From assembly GCF_003846135.1 (NCBI RefSeq), contig NZ_RHHM01000005.1, positions 186,001 to 250,000 of the forward strand: a DNA stretch of 64,000 bases. The letters run 5' to 3'. The stretch comes from Erwinia psidii. Its GTDB lineage: Bacteria; Pseudomonadota; Gammaproteobacteria; Enterobacterales; Enterobacteriaceae. Under the pieces are notes generated by a model. The model was not told where the DNA came from. It did not search any database and worked only from the letters and a program-made list of their open reading frames with translations. Numbering within the stretch: the first letter of the stretch is position 1; each line of letters starts with the position of its first letter. Both the position numbers and the translations under genes were made by a program. This document shows, in pieces, positions 18,101-27,575 of this stretch.

Positions 18101-20155
18101 CGAATGACCGATTTGCTACAGGACCTGTTTAACCGCAGCACCTTTTTTTCTTCACAGTCGCGATCGGCAGAATTGCGCGGCTCTTTGGGCGCAGTGGCAT
18201 GGAAGTATATCAATCCGGTCAGCGCTGGTGTGGGTGGCGAGGCCATTCATGCGCTGGGGGTTGAGCGTATTGGCGATTCGAAAGATGGCGATGCGGGGTT
18301 GGTTGCATTTTTTGTCAGACATGCGAAAGCCACTGCATCAGGTAGCCTTGGGATCGGCATTGACTTTAAGCCCGGTGCCGGAAGCGGTTCACACGCCTAT
18401 CTTAATAATTCCAGTATGAGCTCTTACATGGCCACCTGGGGGGGGAGCGCCAACGTTAACGTAGGGGGCTCATATCAGCACGGTATGGGGGCGGCCGTTA
18501 TTCTGTCTCCGTCAACAATCCCTGAGTTCTCCAGGCTGCTGTTTGATCATCACGATACCGAAACTACCAATATTTTACATGCCGGTGTGAATGAAGGTTC
18601 GATCGGTTTGGATCTTTTTGAGACGAATGTAAATGCTTCGGCCAACCTTAATGTTTCGGTACAGCCCTTTGCAGCCAGTTCCAAATATGGTTCGCAAAAA
18701 CCGCATGCTGCATCAGAGCCAGCAGGCCCCGGCAACCTGAACAGTTCGATTTCTGGTGCTGTAGCGGGGGGAATTACCGGACAGATTGGTGGGCAGTGGT
18801 CTCAGATGGAGCTGCACCTGGATCACGCCTGGCAGGAAATACTGGGCCTTGAGTTTCAGGGGCGTATAAACCTTAACGCCGAGTTAAATGGCGGTGTGAA
18901 CCTTGCATCGGGTTTATCTTCGGTGCTTGGACGAAACTTTTCCCGGCTGGTTAATGCCGCGACCGGGGCGGGCAACCTGCAACTGGCTGGCGTTCGCCTG
19001 AATTCAAGCGATGTCCAGTTGCCGACCAGTGGCATTTATGCTGATAAACAAAATGCACCTCTTTTGGGTACGGCGAGTTATAAACGCACGCTTGACACTA
19101 AGGCGGCGCATCCTGTTTCTCCTGATGAATGGCAACAAATGCGTCAACGTCTGGCCAGCGTTTTCCCGGAAAGCGCTGCGGACCTTGGTCCGATGCATTA
19201 TCCGGCAACGTCCGCTGAACGCATCGCGGTGATTATGCAGGCGATCAAGGGGATTCAGGGTGAACAGGCGAGTAGCATCGAAGCCCGCGGAGCAATAGAG
19301 GGAGATGCGCTGAAACAGCAGCGTGCTCTGGCTGAAGAGGCGACCAGTAGAGACGCGGACAGGCTATGGAAAGGTGGAACGAAAAGTGAGCGTGCAGCGG
19401 TGGTCACCTCACTACAACAACTGCGCCAGCAGGAAACAACTGCGGTACAGCAGCGGGCGCGACTGATTCCGGGAGCCCGTATTGAAATCAATATGTTTGG
19501 TCGTGAATCGCTGGATGCGGTGATGAGTCATGCTATAGGACATATTGCGCTGGGTGAGAAAATGCGCGATCTGACAGAAGTACGCCGACAAATTCCCGGA
19601 CTGAATGAAGTTCTGCGACGTTTCAAGGATATTCCGAAAATCAATCAGGTCCGTTTTGTATTTGAAATGCGTCCGCAAGCGATGAACGCCATCAACGATG
19701 CACTTGAAGCCAAAGTACATCAACAGTCCGCGTCTGCACTCGGTTTGTCATCTTCGTCGGATGGTATGGACTGGCGGTCGGTTCTGAATAAGACACAGCA
19801 CTCTCCCGATCTCTACCGTCTTGCTGCTCTTGCCGTGCATAACACCGATGATAACTCTGTGATCAACCGTGTTGGTCTACCATTGGTTAACCTGACTGCC
19901 AGTGCGGGAACATCGCATCAGATGTTTGAGGCGGAAATTCAGTTCCACTACGATCTGTACGATCGGATACAGGGTGCTGAAGTGCTTGAGGCGGGTGGAC
20001 GGGCTTTACGACAGTCACTTAATCCGTTGCGAAGCGCCGGAATTGAGGCGATTGGTCAGCATCGCGCCGGTGTTGAGGCGCGGGTTGCGGAGCCTGAGTC
20101 TCCCCGTGGTGAATCGTCGCGTTCAGAAATCTGGCACGATATCGATTTGTCGTAG
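15116..20155 (+). CDS. AvrE/DspE-family type III effector
   Basis: A 1679-residue protein of the AvrE superfamily (DspE/WtsE/AvrE; E. amylovora DspE is about 1.8 kDa-residue scale, Pectobacterium forms are shorter). The N-terminal 40 residues are polar and disordered, as in secretion signals. Residues about 100-620 contain repeated beta-propeller-like strands (AADGNAFIERNGHLHQV, DGNVYLHDGKRIL). Two WxxxE motifs occur, WSQLE at 950 and WSQME at 1228. A Gly/Ser-rich beta-strand region (about 1060-1320) corresponds to the part that in this family forms a water/solute-permeable channel in plant membranes. Start at ATG 15116 has AAGGA upstream; a TTG frame start at 15092 is less likely. The reading frame is intact. 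No DspF-type chaperone gene, hrp box or secretion genes are present nearby. Confidence 0.88.
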   Translation: MLNQTSRAITRSNPQEMAQNISHSAPETPLHQNVASGLRGSGLPDNEASRSISAWLARRPEVQDESCLASGGLLLRYGPDHNEAMAPRNEALFTHTSGLLAAVLTVHPQVEQRARMPLTAGHIASQLAAPPFGLLTGIWQAADGNAFIERNGHLHQVNEEGHWMPLPVGGHDASLRMIGRQADGNVYLHDGKRILRAGNGPAAFHSTRLPAGAIARIDATGALRILHKGQLMTATNHGQTVRDISLLRPVTGGTGFEPTPARPIDLLLLPHPHSAAALVLDEKGRAYQAELGGQGSIEARRLTLPEGMSHAEGWAITSMGLSSDNAVHLLLENGEGHRVALQKTSDQTEFQPAWLVDHPLLLIKTEGLHTHADEAMQSRTLLDGHAQLGHINGVLHYKSAPGQHWERPSLPDGEPLTDILSLHTGVKGFVDRRPVFALLDNPQRLAELKLPGRTTWLPAGETPSHPAGGPLAIIPDRVQVRAQTIAHFDEGVRDVAIDAGGQVAVLTESGHLKRFNANGEVSELPALAHPLSIAIGLDDRLHVLSQSPDHQTKLQRLTDNGQWENVPLTLPESHDLPGALRSSRTGQLQLQFGHNWHTLLPSMTGPDARRIPSRVAPQATPDEKAVAGTQSGTNARVNYQQASRISTPDHDVSVNTTLLGSTSTDPLSLNSNIHLIANTYKSQAIRMANIVRDVAHDTTHAVAHKMGIALPPTPQEKRLARFHQEADQLRGHIGTLFETLPVLAEVRVASAIGPGQHDRAGLTAAQGEHLIAMRENELASLLRDLRKIGYHEGVIAADFSTRNKPGVESTSSNFSYHVAELWRRVSSGITRATSRPGNDVLPDFDRSISSLARAAADNPQTLSGREAELLTQLCEVSGKLKASGVQLSADEEQSKLSSRPNALRTACLLNGLAEYDTLLRTNSAAELEQADSRQKQSGLRGLARLGLSSWSQLEAFDDVVSTFRQQITTPGNGRRAQLLKSLNLPKNAAPDEMASRMTDLLQDLFNRSTFFSSQSRSAELRGSLGAVAWKYINPVSAGVGGEAIHALGVERIGDSKDGDAGLVAFFVRHAKATASGSLGIGIDFKPGAGSGSHAYLNNSSMSSYMATWGGSANVNVGGSYQHGMGAAVILSPSTIPEFSRLLFDHHDTETTNILHAGVNEGSIGLDLFETNVNASANLNVSVQPFAASSKYGSQKPHAASEPAGPGNLNSSISGAVAGGITGQIGGQWSQMELHLDHAWQEILGLEFQGRINLNAELNGGVNLASGLSSVLGRNFSRLVNAATGAGNLQLAGVRLNSSDVQLPTSGIYADKQNAPLLGTASYKRTLDTKAAHPVSPDEWQQMRQRLASVFPESAADLGPMHYPATSAERIAVIMQAIKGIQGEQASSIEARGAIEGDALKQQRALAEEATSRDADRLWKGGTKSERAAVVTSLQQLRQQETTAVQQRARLIPGARIEINMFGRESLDAVMSHAIGHIALGEKMRDLTEVRRQIPGLNEVLRRFKDIPKINQVRFVFEMRPQAMNAINDALEAKVHQQSASALGLSSSSDGMDWRSVLNKTQHSPDLYRLAALAVHNTDDNSVINRVGLPLVNLTASAGTSHQMFEAEIQFHYDLYDRIQGAEVLEAGGRALRQSLNPLRSAGIEAIGQHRAGVEARVAEPESPRGESSRSEIWHDIDLS

Positions 20156-20729
20156 GGGGTGGGTTTACTGCCATCAAATGTGAAGTTGAGACGGCAGCCT
20201 GCCATCCCTGATTGACAGAGAGTGTTTTACCTGATGTTTCACTGTTACCAGAAAAGGCCAGTCATGGTGACAGTGAGCCATTCACAGGGAAACATCTGAT
20301 GATATGGGATGCGTCTGTCGATGCTCTGACATGTTGTGTCCCCCGTGAAAAAACGGGGGACTGAAACAGGAGGCAGTGCTGGATTTAGCGGGGTTGCGTT
20401 TTCTGGGGGCTTTGCAGCGGGCCATGTGGATGAATTCCTGCGGAAATTAACATACCGCAGAGCATAAAACGGTATGCCGGTCATCAAGACTGTCAGACGC
20501 TCGCCCTGTAAGGGCGCTACGTTCGATTATCGATGTAAGAGGTTATCTGTCAGCAACGTCATCGCTTTTACTTATGAAACACTCCCGTAACGCGAGATTG
20601 AAGATTTTCCTTGCGTGAAAGGGATGTAATTTAGCAAGTGAACCTTCTTACAATCCGTTATGATAGCGGTCATTTTTTCAGGAACTAAAGCCAGCCTGCC
20701 CACTGGCAATAACCTTACGGAGCGTTACT
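20156..20729 (+). other. Region downstream of the effector gene
   Basis: About 570 bp without a recognised gene. It includes a 9-bp perfect hairpin (GTCCCCCGT with ACGGGGGAC) at 20338-20361 that may end the effector transcript, though no U-run follows. The usual DspF chaperone frame is absent. The final 150 bp hold the promoter of the next transporter gene. Confidence 0.5.
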
Positions 20730-22055
20730 GTGGAACGTCTTGCCACGACAGATGTGCGTACCTTAATCAATGAGGGAAGCATCAGCCGTTATCAGCTACG
20801 AATTATTGTTCTCTGTTTTGCCGTAGTGGCTATGGATGGGATGGATATCGCTGTGATGGGGTTTATCGCTCCGTCGCTGAAAATTGTCTGGGGCGTCAGC
20901 ACCCAGCAACTGGGAGTGGTGATCAGCGCCGCGCTGATTGGACTTGCACTGGGGGCTATGCTGGCGGGACCACTGGCGGATCGCTTTGGCCGTCGGACGA
21001 TCATCATCGGTAGCGTGTTCTTCTTTGGCCTGTGGGCGCTCGCTTCTGCTTTCTCACAAAACATCGATCAGATGATGTTATTTCGTTTCCTCACCGGGCT
21101 GGGATTGGGTGCTGCGATGCCAAACGTGGGCACGCTGATCGCGGAATATTCCCCTGAGCGTAAGCGTGCCTTTATTATCACCGTGGTGTTTTGTGGTTTT
21201 ACATTTGGTGCCGCGGGTGGTGGATTTGCCGCATCCTGGTTGATCCCGACTTTTGGCTGGCATGCCGTGCTGATTTTGGGTGGCCTGTTGCCGCTACTGA
21301 TTGTGCCAGTGCTGATTTCATGGCTGCCGGAGTCAGTGCGTTTCCTGCTGGCCCGTAACGCGCCTGCGTCGCAAATTCACCAGATCGTCGAAAAAATGGC
21401 ACCGGGAAAAATACAGCATGGTAGTGAATTCACCATGCCGGAAAAGAATGGACGCCACGGCGCGGTCCGGCTGGTTACAAGTCGTCCCTATCTGTTGGGT
21501 AGCACGATGCTCTGGGGCGGCTATTTTATGGGGCTGTTTCTGGTGTATCTGATTGGCAGCTGGCTGCCGTCGCTGGTTAAAGATATGGGAATGACGGTAA
21601 CCCAGGCGGCGCTGATTACGGCAATGTATCAGGCTGGTGGAACAGTAGGCTCACTGTTCGCTGGCTGGATGATGGACCGGTTTAATGCCAATCTGGCACT
21701 GGCCTCAATCTATTTTGTTGGTGCTATTGCCACCGTGTCTATTGGCTATACCCCAGCGCATACACTGACACTTAGCCTTGTGGCCTTCAGCAGTGGTTTT
21801 TGTCTGAACGGAGCGAATACCGGCATGAATGCGTTATCCGCCAGCTATTATCCCACCCATGCGCGGGCCACAGGTTCCAGCTGGATGCATGGTGTCGGGC
21901 GTATTGGCGCCATTCTTAGCGCCTTTGTCGGTGCTGAAATGTTGTCGATGGGCTGGAATATCACCCAGGTTTTCACCAGTCTGGCGATACCTGCGGTGTT
22001 AACCTCTGTCATGCTGCTGGTTAAATACCGATACGCACATCAGCGCACAGGCTGA
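20730..22055 (+). CDS. MFS transporter, aromatic acid:H+ symporter type
   Basis: 441 residues with twelve membrane segments and a central loop (about 205-255). The first helix carries DGMDIAVMGFIAPSL and the loop between helices 2 and 3 has GPLADRFGRR, both typical of the AAHS subfamily (PcaK, BenK, MhpT). These import benzoate-type acids with a proton; the substrate here cannot be told. The proposed start is GTG at 20730 after CGGAGCG. It stands alone, without aromatic catabolism genes beside it. Confidence 0.85.
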   Translation: MERLATTDVRTLINEGSISRYQLRIIVLCFAVVAMDGMDIAVMGFIAPSLKIVWGVSTQQLGVVISAALIGLALGAMLAGPLADRFGRRTIIIGSVFFFGLWALASAFSQNIDQMMLFRFLTGLGLGAAMPNVGTLIAEYSPERKRAFIITVVFCGFTFGAAGGGFAASWLIPTFGWHAVLILGGLLPLLIVPVLISWLPESVRFLLARNAPASQIHQIVEKMAPGKIQHGSEFTMPEKNGRHGAVRLVTSRPYLLGSTMLWGGYFMGLFLVYLIGSWLPSLVKDMGMTVTQAALITAMYQAGGTVGSLFAGWMMDRFNANLALASIYFVGAIATVSIGYTPAHTLTLSLVAFSSGFCLNGANTGMNALSASYYPTHARATGSSWMHGVGRIGAILSAFVGAEMLSMGWNITQVFTSLAIPAVLTSVMLLVKYRYAHQRTG

Positions 22056-22191
22056 ATGAAAATCGTTATCTTCCGGGATTGTGGGCGGAGCCGCTGATAA
22101 AAACCGATTGAACGACACAGACATTAACTGGGAATCTGTCCCTGTGCCAGCCAGCAATGAAGCAAACTGGCACGGGCTTATTCCCCAGCGG

Positions 22192-22626
22192 TTATTGCAG
22201 GCTACTGTTACGGATCAAACTGTATCTGCCCGCGCCAAGCAGCATAATGGCAAGCGCCCCGAAGAAATAGAACGCTTCATCTTCCAACCCCCATGCACCG
22301 ACAGCGCTTCGATGCCACACGGCACCGGTTTTAACCAACAGGGTGGCAAACGCCAGATTGATGGCAATCACAAACGCCGCCGGACGAGTCATCAGACCAA
22401 TAATCAACATGGCAGGAGCGATAATTTCACCAATGTAGGCTCCCCATGCCACAAAACCCGGAAGGCCATGCGCTTTGAGCAGGGTGGCAATCCAGCCGAT
22501 ACCGTGAACCACCTTAAACTGGCCGTGAAACAGCAATAATCCCCCCAGTGAGAGACGCAGTACAAGCTTGCCAGCATCGGGATGATCACAAAAACGGGCA
22601 AAACCGCTATTAATTGCAGAAAACAT
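22192..22626 (-). CDS. DoxX-family membrane protein
   Basis: 144 residues with four membrane helices. The motif LRLSLGGLLLFHGQFKV in the first helix and the GxYIGEIIAPAMLIIGLMTR segment mark the DoxX/YqjF family. Members are small inner-membrane proteins linked to redox or detoxification; no specific role is claimed. AGGA precedes the ATG. It runs in the same direction as the methyltransferase 83 bp upstream and may share its transcript. Confidence 0.85.
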   Translation of the reverse strand: MFSAINSGFARFCDHPDAGKLVLRLSLGGLLLFHGQFKVVHGIGWIATLLKAHGLPGFVAWGAYIGEIIAPAMLIIGLMTRPAAFVIAINLAFATLLVKTGAVWHRSAVGAWGLEDEAFYFFGALAIMLLGAGRYSLIRNSSLQ

Positions 22627-22709
22627 ATAGGGTCCTCAGGAAAATTGGCAGCCAATAATGATTGCGCTGAAAAGCAGGATCTTATTTTCCCTGCATCTCT
22701 TTGGTCGCC

Positions 22710-23369
22710 TCAGATTTTATCCGTTGCAGCAAACAGCGCTACCGTGCCGTGCAAGGTAATGTCCACCTCACGGAAATGCTGTTGCAAAGCCGCCTTAAGA
22801 TTTAACAGAGAATCCGTCTGATTGCCAAAAATCCCTTTTTTATTGTACACGCTCATCAGCTTACGTCCGAAAGCGTTGTGTTCCACGCCGCTGCCAAGAA
22901 TGGTTGCGCCATAGACTGTGCCATTCTGCGTGACAGCTGATTTGATATTAGCCAGCGCGGTGGCCTTCAATGACATGTCCCCAGGCAGGCAGTGCAGGAG
23001 ATAAAAGAGTGATACTGAGTCATAGCGTTCGGTCAGTTCAGAGGGCAATGCCTGATAGACATCATGACGGATCGTTTTCGTGATACGCGAAGTACCAATT
23101 CGCTCTGTCGCCGAAGTGAGGCTGAACGGATTCAGGTCCAGCAACGAGACCTGTTGCAGTGAGCCTGACAACTGCGCCAGGTAATAACCGGTACCTACGC
23201 CGATATCGAGATGATTCTTACCTAAATGGCGTCGAAAATGGGGCAACAGTATCTGTTGAGTTGGACAACGCCATGCAAAACGGTTGGAGATATCCAAAAC
23301 CCACCAGTCATACAGTTTCAGGCTCAGTGGGGTATAAACACGGGAACCTTTCGCACTGTCAATACGCAT
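22710..23369 (-). CDS. Class I SAM-dependent methyltransferase
   Basis: 219 residues. Motif I is LDIGVGTGYYLAQL (about 55-68), followed by the acidic LLDLNPFSL strand and a YDSVSLFYLLHCLPG motif, the arrangement of class I Rossmann-fold methyltransferases. The N-terminus (YTPLSLKLYDWWVLDISNRFA) recalls small-molecule methyltransferases. AAGGA lies before ATG. The substrate is unknown. It is upstream of the DoxX gene on the same strand. Confidence 0.85.
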   Translation of the reverse strand: MRIDSAKGSRVYTPLSLKLYDWWVLDISNRFAWRCPTQQILLPHFRRHLGKNHLDIGVGTGYYLAQLSGSLQQVSLLDLNPFSLTSATERIGTSRITKTIRHDVYQALPSELTERYDSVSLFYLLHCLPGDMSLKATALANIKSAVTQNGTVYGATILGSGVEHNAFGRKLMSVYNKKGIFGNQTDSLLNLKAALQQHFREVDITLHGTVALFAATDKI

Positions 23370-23681
23370 TATTCTTCCTTAACAATCAGCCATTTTTTTG
23401 TGGCTATAAGGTAATTGAATTATCAGCCTGAATACAATAAACATCTGGAAGAAAGGATTTTATTGGCAAATAGCAGGCCTGATTTTTACCTTATTTTTCA
23501 AAATTCGGTCACATTCCTTGCTCATGATGTACGCCAAAAAGTGTGACAATGTTCCGATTTTACAGACACGCTTTTCCTTACATAAGCTTATCTGGCCTCG
23601 GCGAGAGAAAAAAACCAACCAGTGCAAACACTTACAGTTTTTCATCAAATCTTAACATTTTGAATAAAAAGAAATAATTAC

Positions 23682-23708
23682 TCAGGTAATGCGCAAATGT
23701 GCCGATAA
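23682..23708 (+). promoter_or_regulatory. FliA (sigma-28) promoter of the chemoreceptor gene
   Basis: A perfect -10 element GCCGATAA (23701-23708) lies 11 bp after TCAGGTAA, a weak match (4 of 8) to the -35 TAAAGTTT. Spacing is exactly that of flagellar class 3 promoters. The gene starts 60 bp downstream. Confidence 0.7.
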
Positions 23709-23768
23709 CCAGTGCAGGGTCATACGTCAGGCCGGGCTGACAAGGTTTTCTATCGTTACGGAGTAGTT

Positions 23769-25442
23769 ATGAATATATTAAAAAATTTTACCATCCGCAG
23801 CGTTATGCTCTGGATCCTCGGGCTGTTCTGCCTGCTGTGGTCTGCTGTAGGCATGTACAGTGTCTATTCCCTGAGCGCTCTGAGTAAAGGCAATGAGGTT
23901 GATCGGGAGCTGGTCAATCAAATGACTATTCTGAGTAAAGGCAACGATCAGTATTTCCGCTTTATTACCCGCCTCAGCCGTGCAGTGGATTCCCGCCTGG
24001 CCGCCAGCCCAACCGCCGCCAGCGATATGGCATCTGTCCAAAAAGCATTGGACAACATGACGAAATTACTCGCTGATTTCAAAGCAAGTGTTCCAGGCCC
24101 ACTTGATGCCAGCTACTCTGATGCGGTTATCGTCAGTTGGGAAAAGCTGCTAAATGAAGGCGTGCTGCCTCAGATGAAACTCGCCCAGCAACCCGTTATT
24201 GATGAATACCGACGCCATGCCACTACCGTCACTCCGGCGCTGAGTCGTGAGTTCGGCAGCAACGTAGAGAAATTTAACAGTGCTGCGGGCGATAAGCTCG
24301 ATATCACACGTGTTAAGGTTGATTATCTGACCAATGTTACCAAAGTGGTCATCGTACTGGCCGTCATTGCCGGACTGCTGATTTTACTGTTCACTGACCG
24401 TTACCTGGTGAAAATGCTGGTCCGCCCGCTGGACACAATACGCCAGCACTTCAGGCTGATAGCCGATGGCGATCTTAGCCAGCCACTGGAGGACATTGGC
24501 CGCAACTGCGTGGGTAATCTGGTCCCGTTGTTACAGGCGATGCAGGACAGCTTGCGTGACGCAGTAAGCGCAATACGCAACGGAACAGATAATATTTACC
24601 GCGGTGCAGCAGAAATATCTTCCGGTAATAACGATCTTTCATCCCGAACCGAACAGCAGGCTGCCGCGCTGGAGCAAACCGCCGCAAGTATGGAACAGCT
24701 GACGGCAACGGTAAAACTGAACGCAGACAATGCGGCACATGCCAGCGAACTGGCTGAGGTTGCCTCCATTACGGCCAGTAAAGGGGGTAAACTTGTAAGT
24801 GACGTTGTAACAACTATGCATGGGATCGCCGGAAGTTCTCACAAAATAGGTGAAATCACCAGCGTCATTAACAGCATTGCTTTCCAGACCAACATCTTGG
24901 CGTTGAATGCGGCTGTTGAAGCGGCAAGGGCAGGTGAGCAAGGTCGTGGCTTTGCGGTGGTTGCCAGCGAGGTTCGTAATCTCGCACAGCGGAGTGCCAA
25001 CGCAGCAAAAGAGATTGAAGCACTGATTAGCGATTCGGTCAGTAGGGTGGATAGTGGCTCACGTCTGGTGGGTGAAGCAGGCAGCACAATGGATGAGATC
25101 ATGCGGGCGGTAAGTGAAGTGACGCAAATTATGAAACAAATAGCGTCAGCCTCTGATGAACAAAGCAAAGGGATCTCTCAGGTTGGCACCGCTATCACTG
25201 AAATGGACAGCGTCACCCAACAGAATGCGTCGCTGGTTGAGCAGGTTTCAGCGGCGGCGAGTTCACTGGAACGTCAGACAGAGGAGCTTACATTATCCGT
25301 GTCCAAATTCCGGCTCTCTCCGGCTTCAACAAAAGTAAGTGAGGCCACCACGGTTAAACTCGCTCAGTTACCAGCACAGTTGCCGGCGCGTCCAGTGGAT
25401 GCCCAGAAGCCGCCGGTCGATGACGAATGGGTTTCATTCTGA
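23769..25442 (+). CDS. Methyl-accepting chemotaxis protein (Tsr/Tar type)
   Basis: 557 residues. Membrane segment 1 (about 10-32), a four-helix ligand domain of about 155 residues, membrane segment 2 (about 190-212), HAMP, then the signalling coiled coil with hairpin tip [20 protein letters not shown]. The C-terminus is DDEWVSF, which fits the xWxxF pentapeptide that tethers CheR/CheB in high-abundance receptors such as Tsr (NWETF). The start MNILKNF has ACGGAG upstream; the longer frame from 23712 is unlikely. A FliA promoter precedes it. The ligand is unknown. Confidence 0.93.
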   Translation: MNILKNFTIRSVMLWILGLFCLLWSAVGMYSVYSLSALSKGNEVDRELVNQMTILSKGNDQYFRFITRLSRAVDSRLAASPTAASDMASVQKALDNMTKLLADFKASVPGPLDASYSDAVIVSWEKLLNEGVLPQMKLAQQPVIDEYRRHATTVTPALSREFGSNVEKFNSAAGDKLDITRVKVDYLTNVTKVVIVLAVIAGLLILLFTDRYLVKMLVRPLDTIRQHFRLIADGDLSQPLEDIGRNCVGNLVPLLQAMQDSLRDAVSAIRNGTDNIYRGAAEISSGNNDLSSRTEQQAAALEQTAASMEQLTATVKLNADNAAHASELAEVASITASKGGKLVSDVVTTMHGIAGSSHKIGEITSVINSIAFQTNILALNAAVEAARAGEQGRGFAVVASEVRNLAQRSANAAKEIEALISDSVSRVDSGSRLVGEAGSTMDEIMRAVSEVTQIMKQIASASDEQSKGISQVGTAITEMDSVTQQNASLVEQVSAAASSLERQTEELTLSVSKFRLSPASTKVSEATTVKLAQLPAQLPARPVDAQKPPVDDEWVSF

Positions 25443-25496
25443 GGAAACGGTTACCACTTCGCCAGCCGTTTCTTCCACCGTGCTGGCTTTTCTTCT

Positions 25497-25521
25497 ACAG
25501 GGCCGTTCACCACGGCCCTGT
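25497..25521 (+). terminator. Hairpin after the chemoreceptor gene
   Basis: ACAGGGCCGT pairs perfectly with ACGGCCCTGT around 5 nt, followed by TGCTGTCATT. It lies 55 nt after the stop and before the rhaT promoter. A second, weaker GCCAGC/GCTGGC stem with TTTTCTT is at about 25461-25491. Confidence 0.7.
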
Positions 25522-25662
25522 TGCTGTCATTAATATGTGATCCTAATCGATATTAACTGCAGAATTCTGCCACCTTCGTTCGCGGCCAGGCAACCAGAAT
25601 AAGGTTGTAATAAATGCTTACTTTGTAGACTGGACTCTGACCCTCCTGAACAGGAAGTGAGT

Positions 25663-26697
25663 ATGAGTCAGGCTATTGTATCAGGTATTTTCTGGCATCT
25701 TGTCGGTGCTGCCAGCGCCGCCTGTTTTTATGCTCCGTTTAAAAAAGTCCGCCACTGGTCATGGGAAACCATGTGGTCAGTGGGCGGTATCATGTCATGG
25801 ATTATATTGCCCTGGTCGGTCAGTGCCATCCTGTTGCCTGACCTCTGGGGTTTTTACAGCACATTTTCCCTGTCACAACTCATGCCGATATTTCTTTTTG
25901 GCGCCATGTGGGGGATCGGTAACATCAACTACGGTCTGACCATGCGCTATCTTGGCATGTCCATGGGTATTGGCATTGCGATAGGTATCACTCTGGTAGT
26001 TGGTACGCTGATGACGCCGCTACTTCAGGGACGCTTTGCCGAACTGTTCAGTTCCGAAGGAGGAAGACTCACGCTGGTGGGGGTACTGGTCGCCGTGGCC
26101 GGCGTCGCCATTGTTTCATGGGCAGGGGTACTGAAAGAAAGGGCAATGGGGATCGCCGTTGAAGAATTTAATCTGAAGAAAGGACTGCTGCTGGCGATAA
26201 TGTGTGGTGTGTTCTCCGCAGGGATGTCCTTTGCCATGAATGCCGCCAAACCACTGCATCAGGCCGCCACGGCACTGGGGATTGATCCACTGTATACCGC
26301 GTTGCCCAGTTATGTCGTGATTATGGGGGGCGGGGCAGTAGTCAACCTTGGCTTCTGTTTGATTCGTCTGGCCACCAGGAGCAATCTTTCATTAAAAGCC
26401 GATTTTTCCGTAATGAAATCATTACTGGTGTGTAATGTGCTGCTGTCACTGCTGGGTGGCACCATGTGGTACTTGCAGTTCTTTTTCTATGCCTGGGGTC
26501 ATGCCCGGATCCCGGTGCAGTATGACTTTATCAGCTGGATGCTACACATGAGTTTCTATGTGCTGTGCGGTGGTCTCGTTGGGCTGGCTCTCAAAGAGTG
26601 GAAGAATGCCGGTCACCGCCCGGTCAGTTTGCTCTGCTGTGGCTGTCTGCTGATTATTTTTGCCGCCAATATCGTTGGCATGGGAATGATGTTCTGA
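25663..26697 (+). CDS. rhaT: L-rhamnose/H+ symporter RhaT
   Basis: 344 residues, the length of E. coli RhaT and very similar to it ([20 protein letters not shown] near the start; [20 protein letters not shown] near 80). Ten membrane helices of the drug/metabolite superfamily. It brings L-rhamnose in with a proton. ATG at 25663 has AGGAAG upstream; a GTG two codons earlier is also possible. It converges on rhaR, as in E. coli. Confidence 0.97.
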   Translation: MSQAIVSGIFWHLVGAASAACFYAPFKKVRHWSWETMWSVGGIMSWIILPWSVSAILLPDLWGFYSTFSLSQLMPIFLFGAMWGIGNINYGLTMRYLGMSMGIGIAIGITLVVGTLMTPLLQGRFAELFSSEGGRLTLVGVLVAVAGVAIVSWAGVLKERAMGIAVEEFNLKKGLLLAIMCGVFSAGMSFAMNAAKPLHQAATALGIDPLYTALPSYVVIMGGGAVVNLGFCLIRLATRSNLSLKADFSVMKSLLVCNVLLSLLGGTMWYLQFFFYAWGHARIPVQYDFISWMLHMSFYVLCGGLVGLALKEWKNAGHRPVSLLCCGCLLIIFAANIVGMGMMF

Positions 26698-26721
26698 CGC
26701 AAAAGCTGATTCAGCGCTGTG

Positions 26722-27567
26722 TTATTTTACCCGACGCGCATGATGTTCAAACTGTTGGCGAAAAGCGCTTGGCGTCATTCCGGTTCCCCGCGTAAATACC
26801 ACTGAGAAGTAGTTGCTGTCGTCGAAACCACAGCGTGCAGCGACTTCTCCGATCAGACACTCCGTGCTGCGCAGAAGAAATTTTGCCTTGCACAGCCTGA
26901 TTTGCCGGATATATTGCGCTGGCATCATACCGGTCTGCTGGCGGAACAGGTGCTTCAGGGTGCGCTCAGACAGATGATGCTGCTGGCAGAAGAGACTGAG
27001 ATCAAAATTATGGGCAATCTGACCCTGAATGGCTGACATCAGCAGGTCCAGCTGTTCTCCTTCAGGCAGTTGTCGCGCGCAATCCGGCTTATAACGGTGA
27101 CGCTGCAAAATCAGCACCAGTTGCAGAAATAGCGTTTCCGTTAGCTGCCTGGAAAGTTGATCGCTTTTGTGGCACTCCTGTGATAATTGCAGGATCACCC
27201 CACGGACAAGGGACATTCCTCGCGTGGTCAGTCGCCATGCTTTCTCGTCCTGCGGCAGGAATTCCCTGAGGTCCAGGCCCAGCTGAAAACGTTCAGGACA
27301 ATATATAATGTTATCAAGTACCAAATCGTTGACTGATTCATAACTGTGGCAATCATCCGGGCCGACATAAAACAGGTCTCCACAGGTGATCAACCACGGA
27401 TTGTCATTCATCACATGAAGACCATTGCCACGCCAGACAATCACCAGCTCGCTGAATTCATGAGTGTGAAGGGGGAAAGAGGGCTGCGGGCTGCGGTCAG
27501 CCACCACCACTGGCATCAGTTCAGAAGGAAAATAGTCGGCTTTCGTCAAACAAAGAGGCACGTCCAA
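26722..27567 (-). CDS. rhaR: AraC-family activator RhaR
   Basis: 281 residues (E. coli RhaR 282). N-terminal cupin ligand domain with the HTHEFSELVIVWRG strand pair, and a C-terminal double helix-turn-helix (about 180-278) with FDLSLFCQQHHLSERTLKHL and GFDDSNYFSVVFTRGTGMTP. RhaR binds L-rhamnose and activates rhaSR. It follows rhaS by 8 bp in one transcript. No second AraC gene is needed to explain it; order distinguishes it from RhaS. Confidence 0.94.
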   Translation of the reverse strand: MDVPLCLTKADYFPSELMPVVVADRSPQPSFPLHTHEFSELVIVWRGNGLHVMNDNPWLITCGDLFYVGPDDCHSYESVNDLVLDNIIYCPERFQLGLDLREFLPQDEKAWRLTTRGMSLVRGVILQLSQECHKSDQLSRQLTETLFLQLVLILQRHRYKPDCARQLPEGEQLDLLMSAIQGQIAHNFDLSLFCQQHHLSERTLKHLFRQQTGMMPAQYIRQIRLCKAKFLLRSTECLIGEVAARCGFDDSNYFSVVFTRGTGMTPSAFRQQFEHHARRVK

Positions 27568-27575
27568 TGTTCACC

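Noticed and set aside
20245..20487. 80-residue minus-strand frame after the effector gene, considered as a chaperone
   Set aside because: Wrong strand, not acidic or helical, and unlike DspF.
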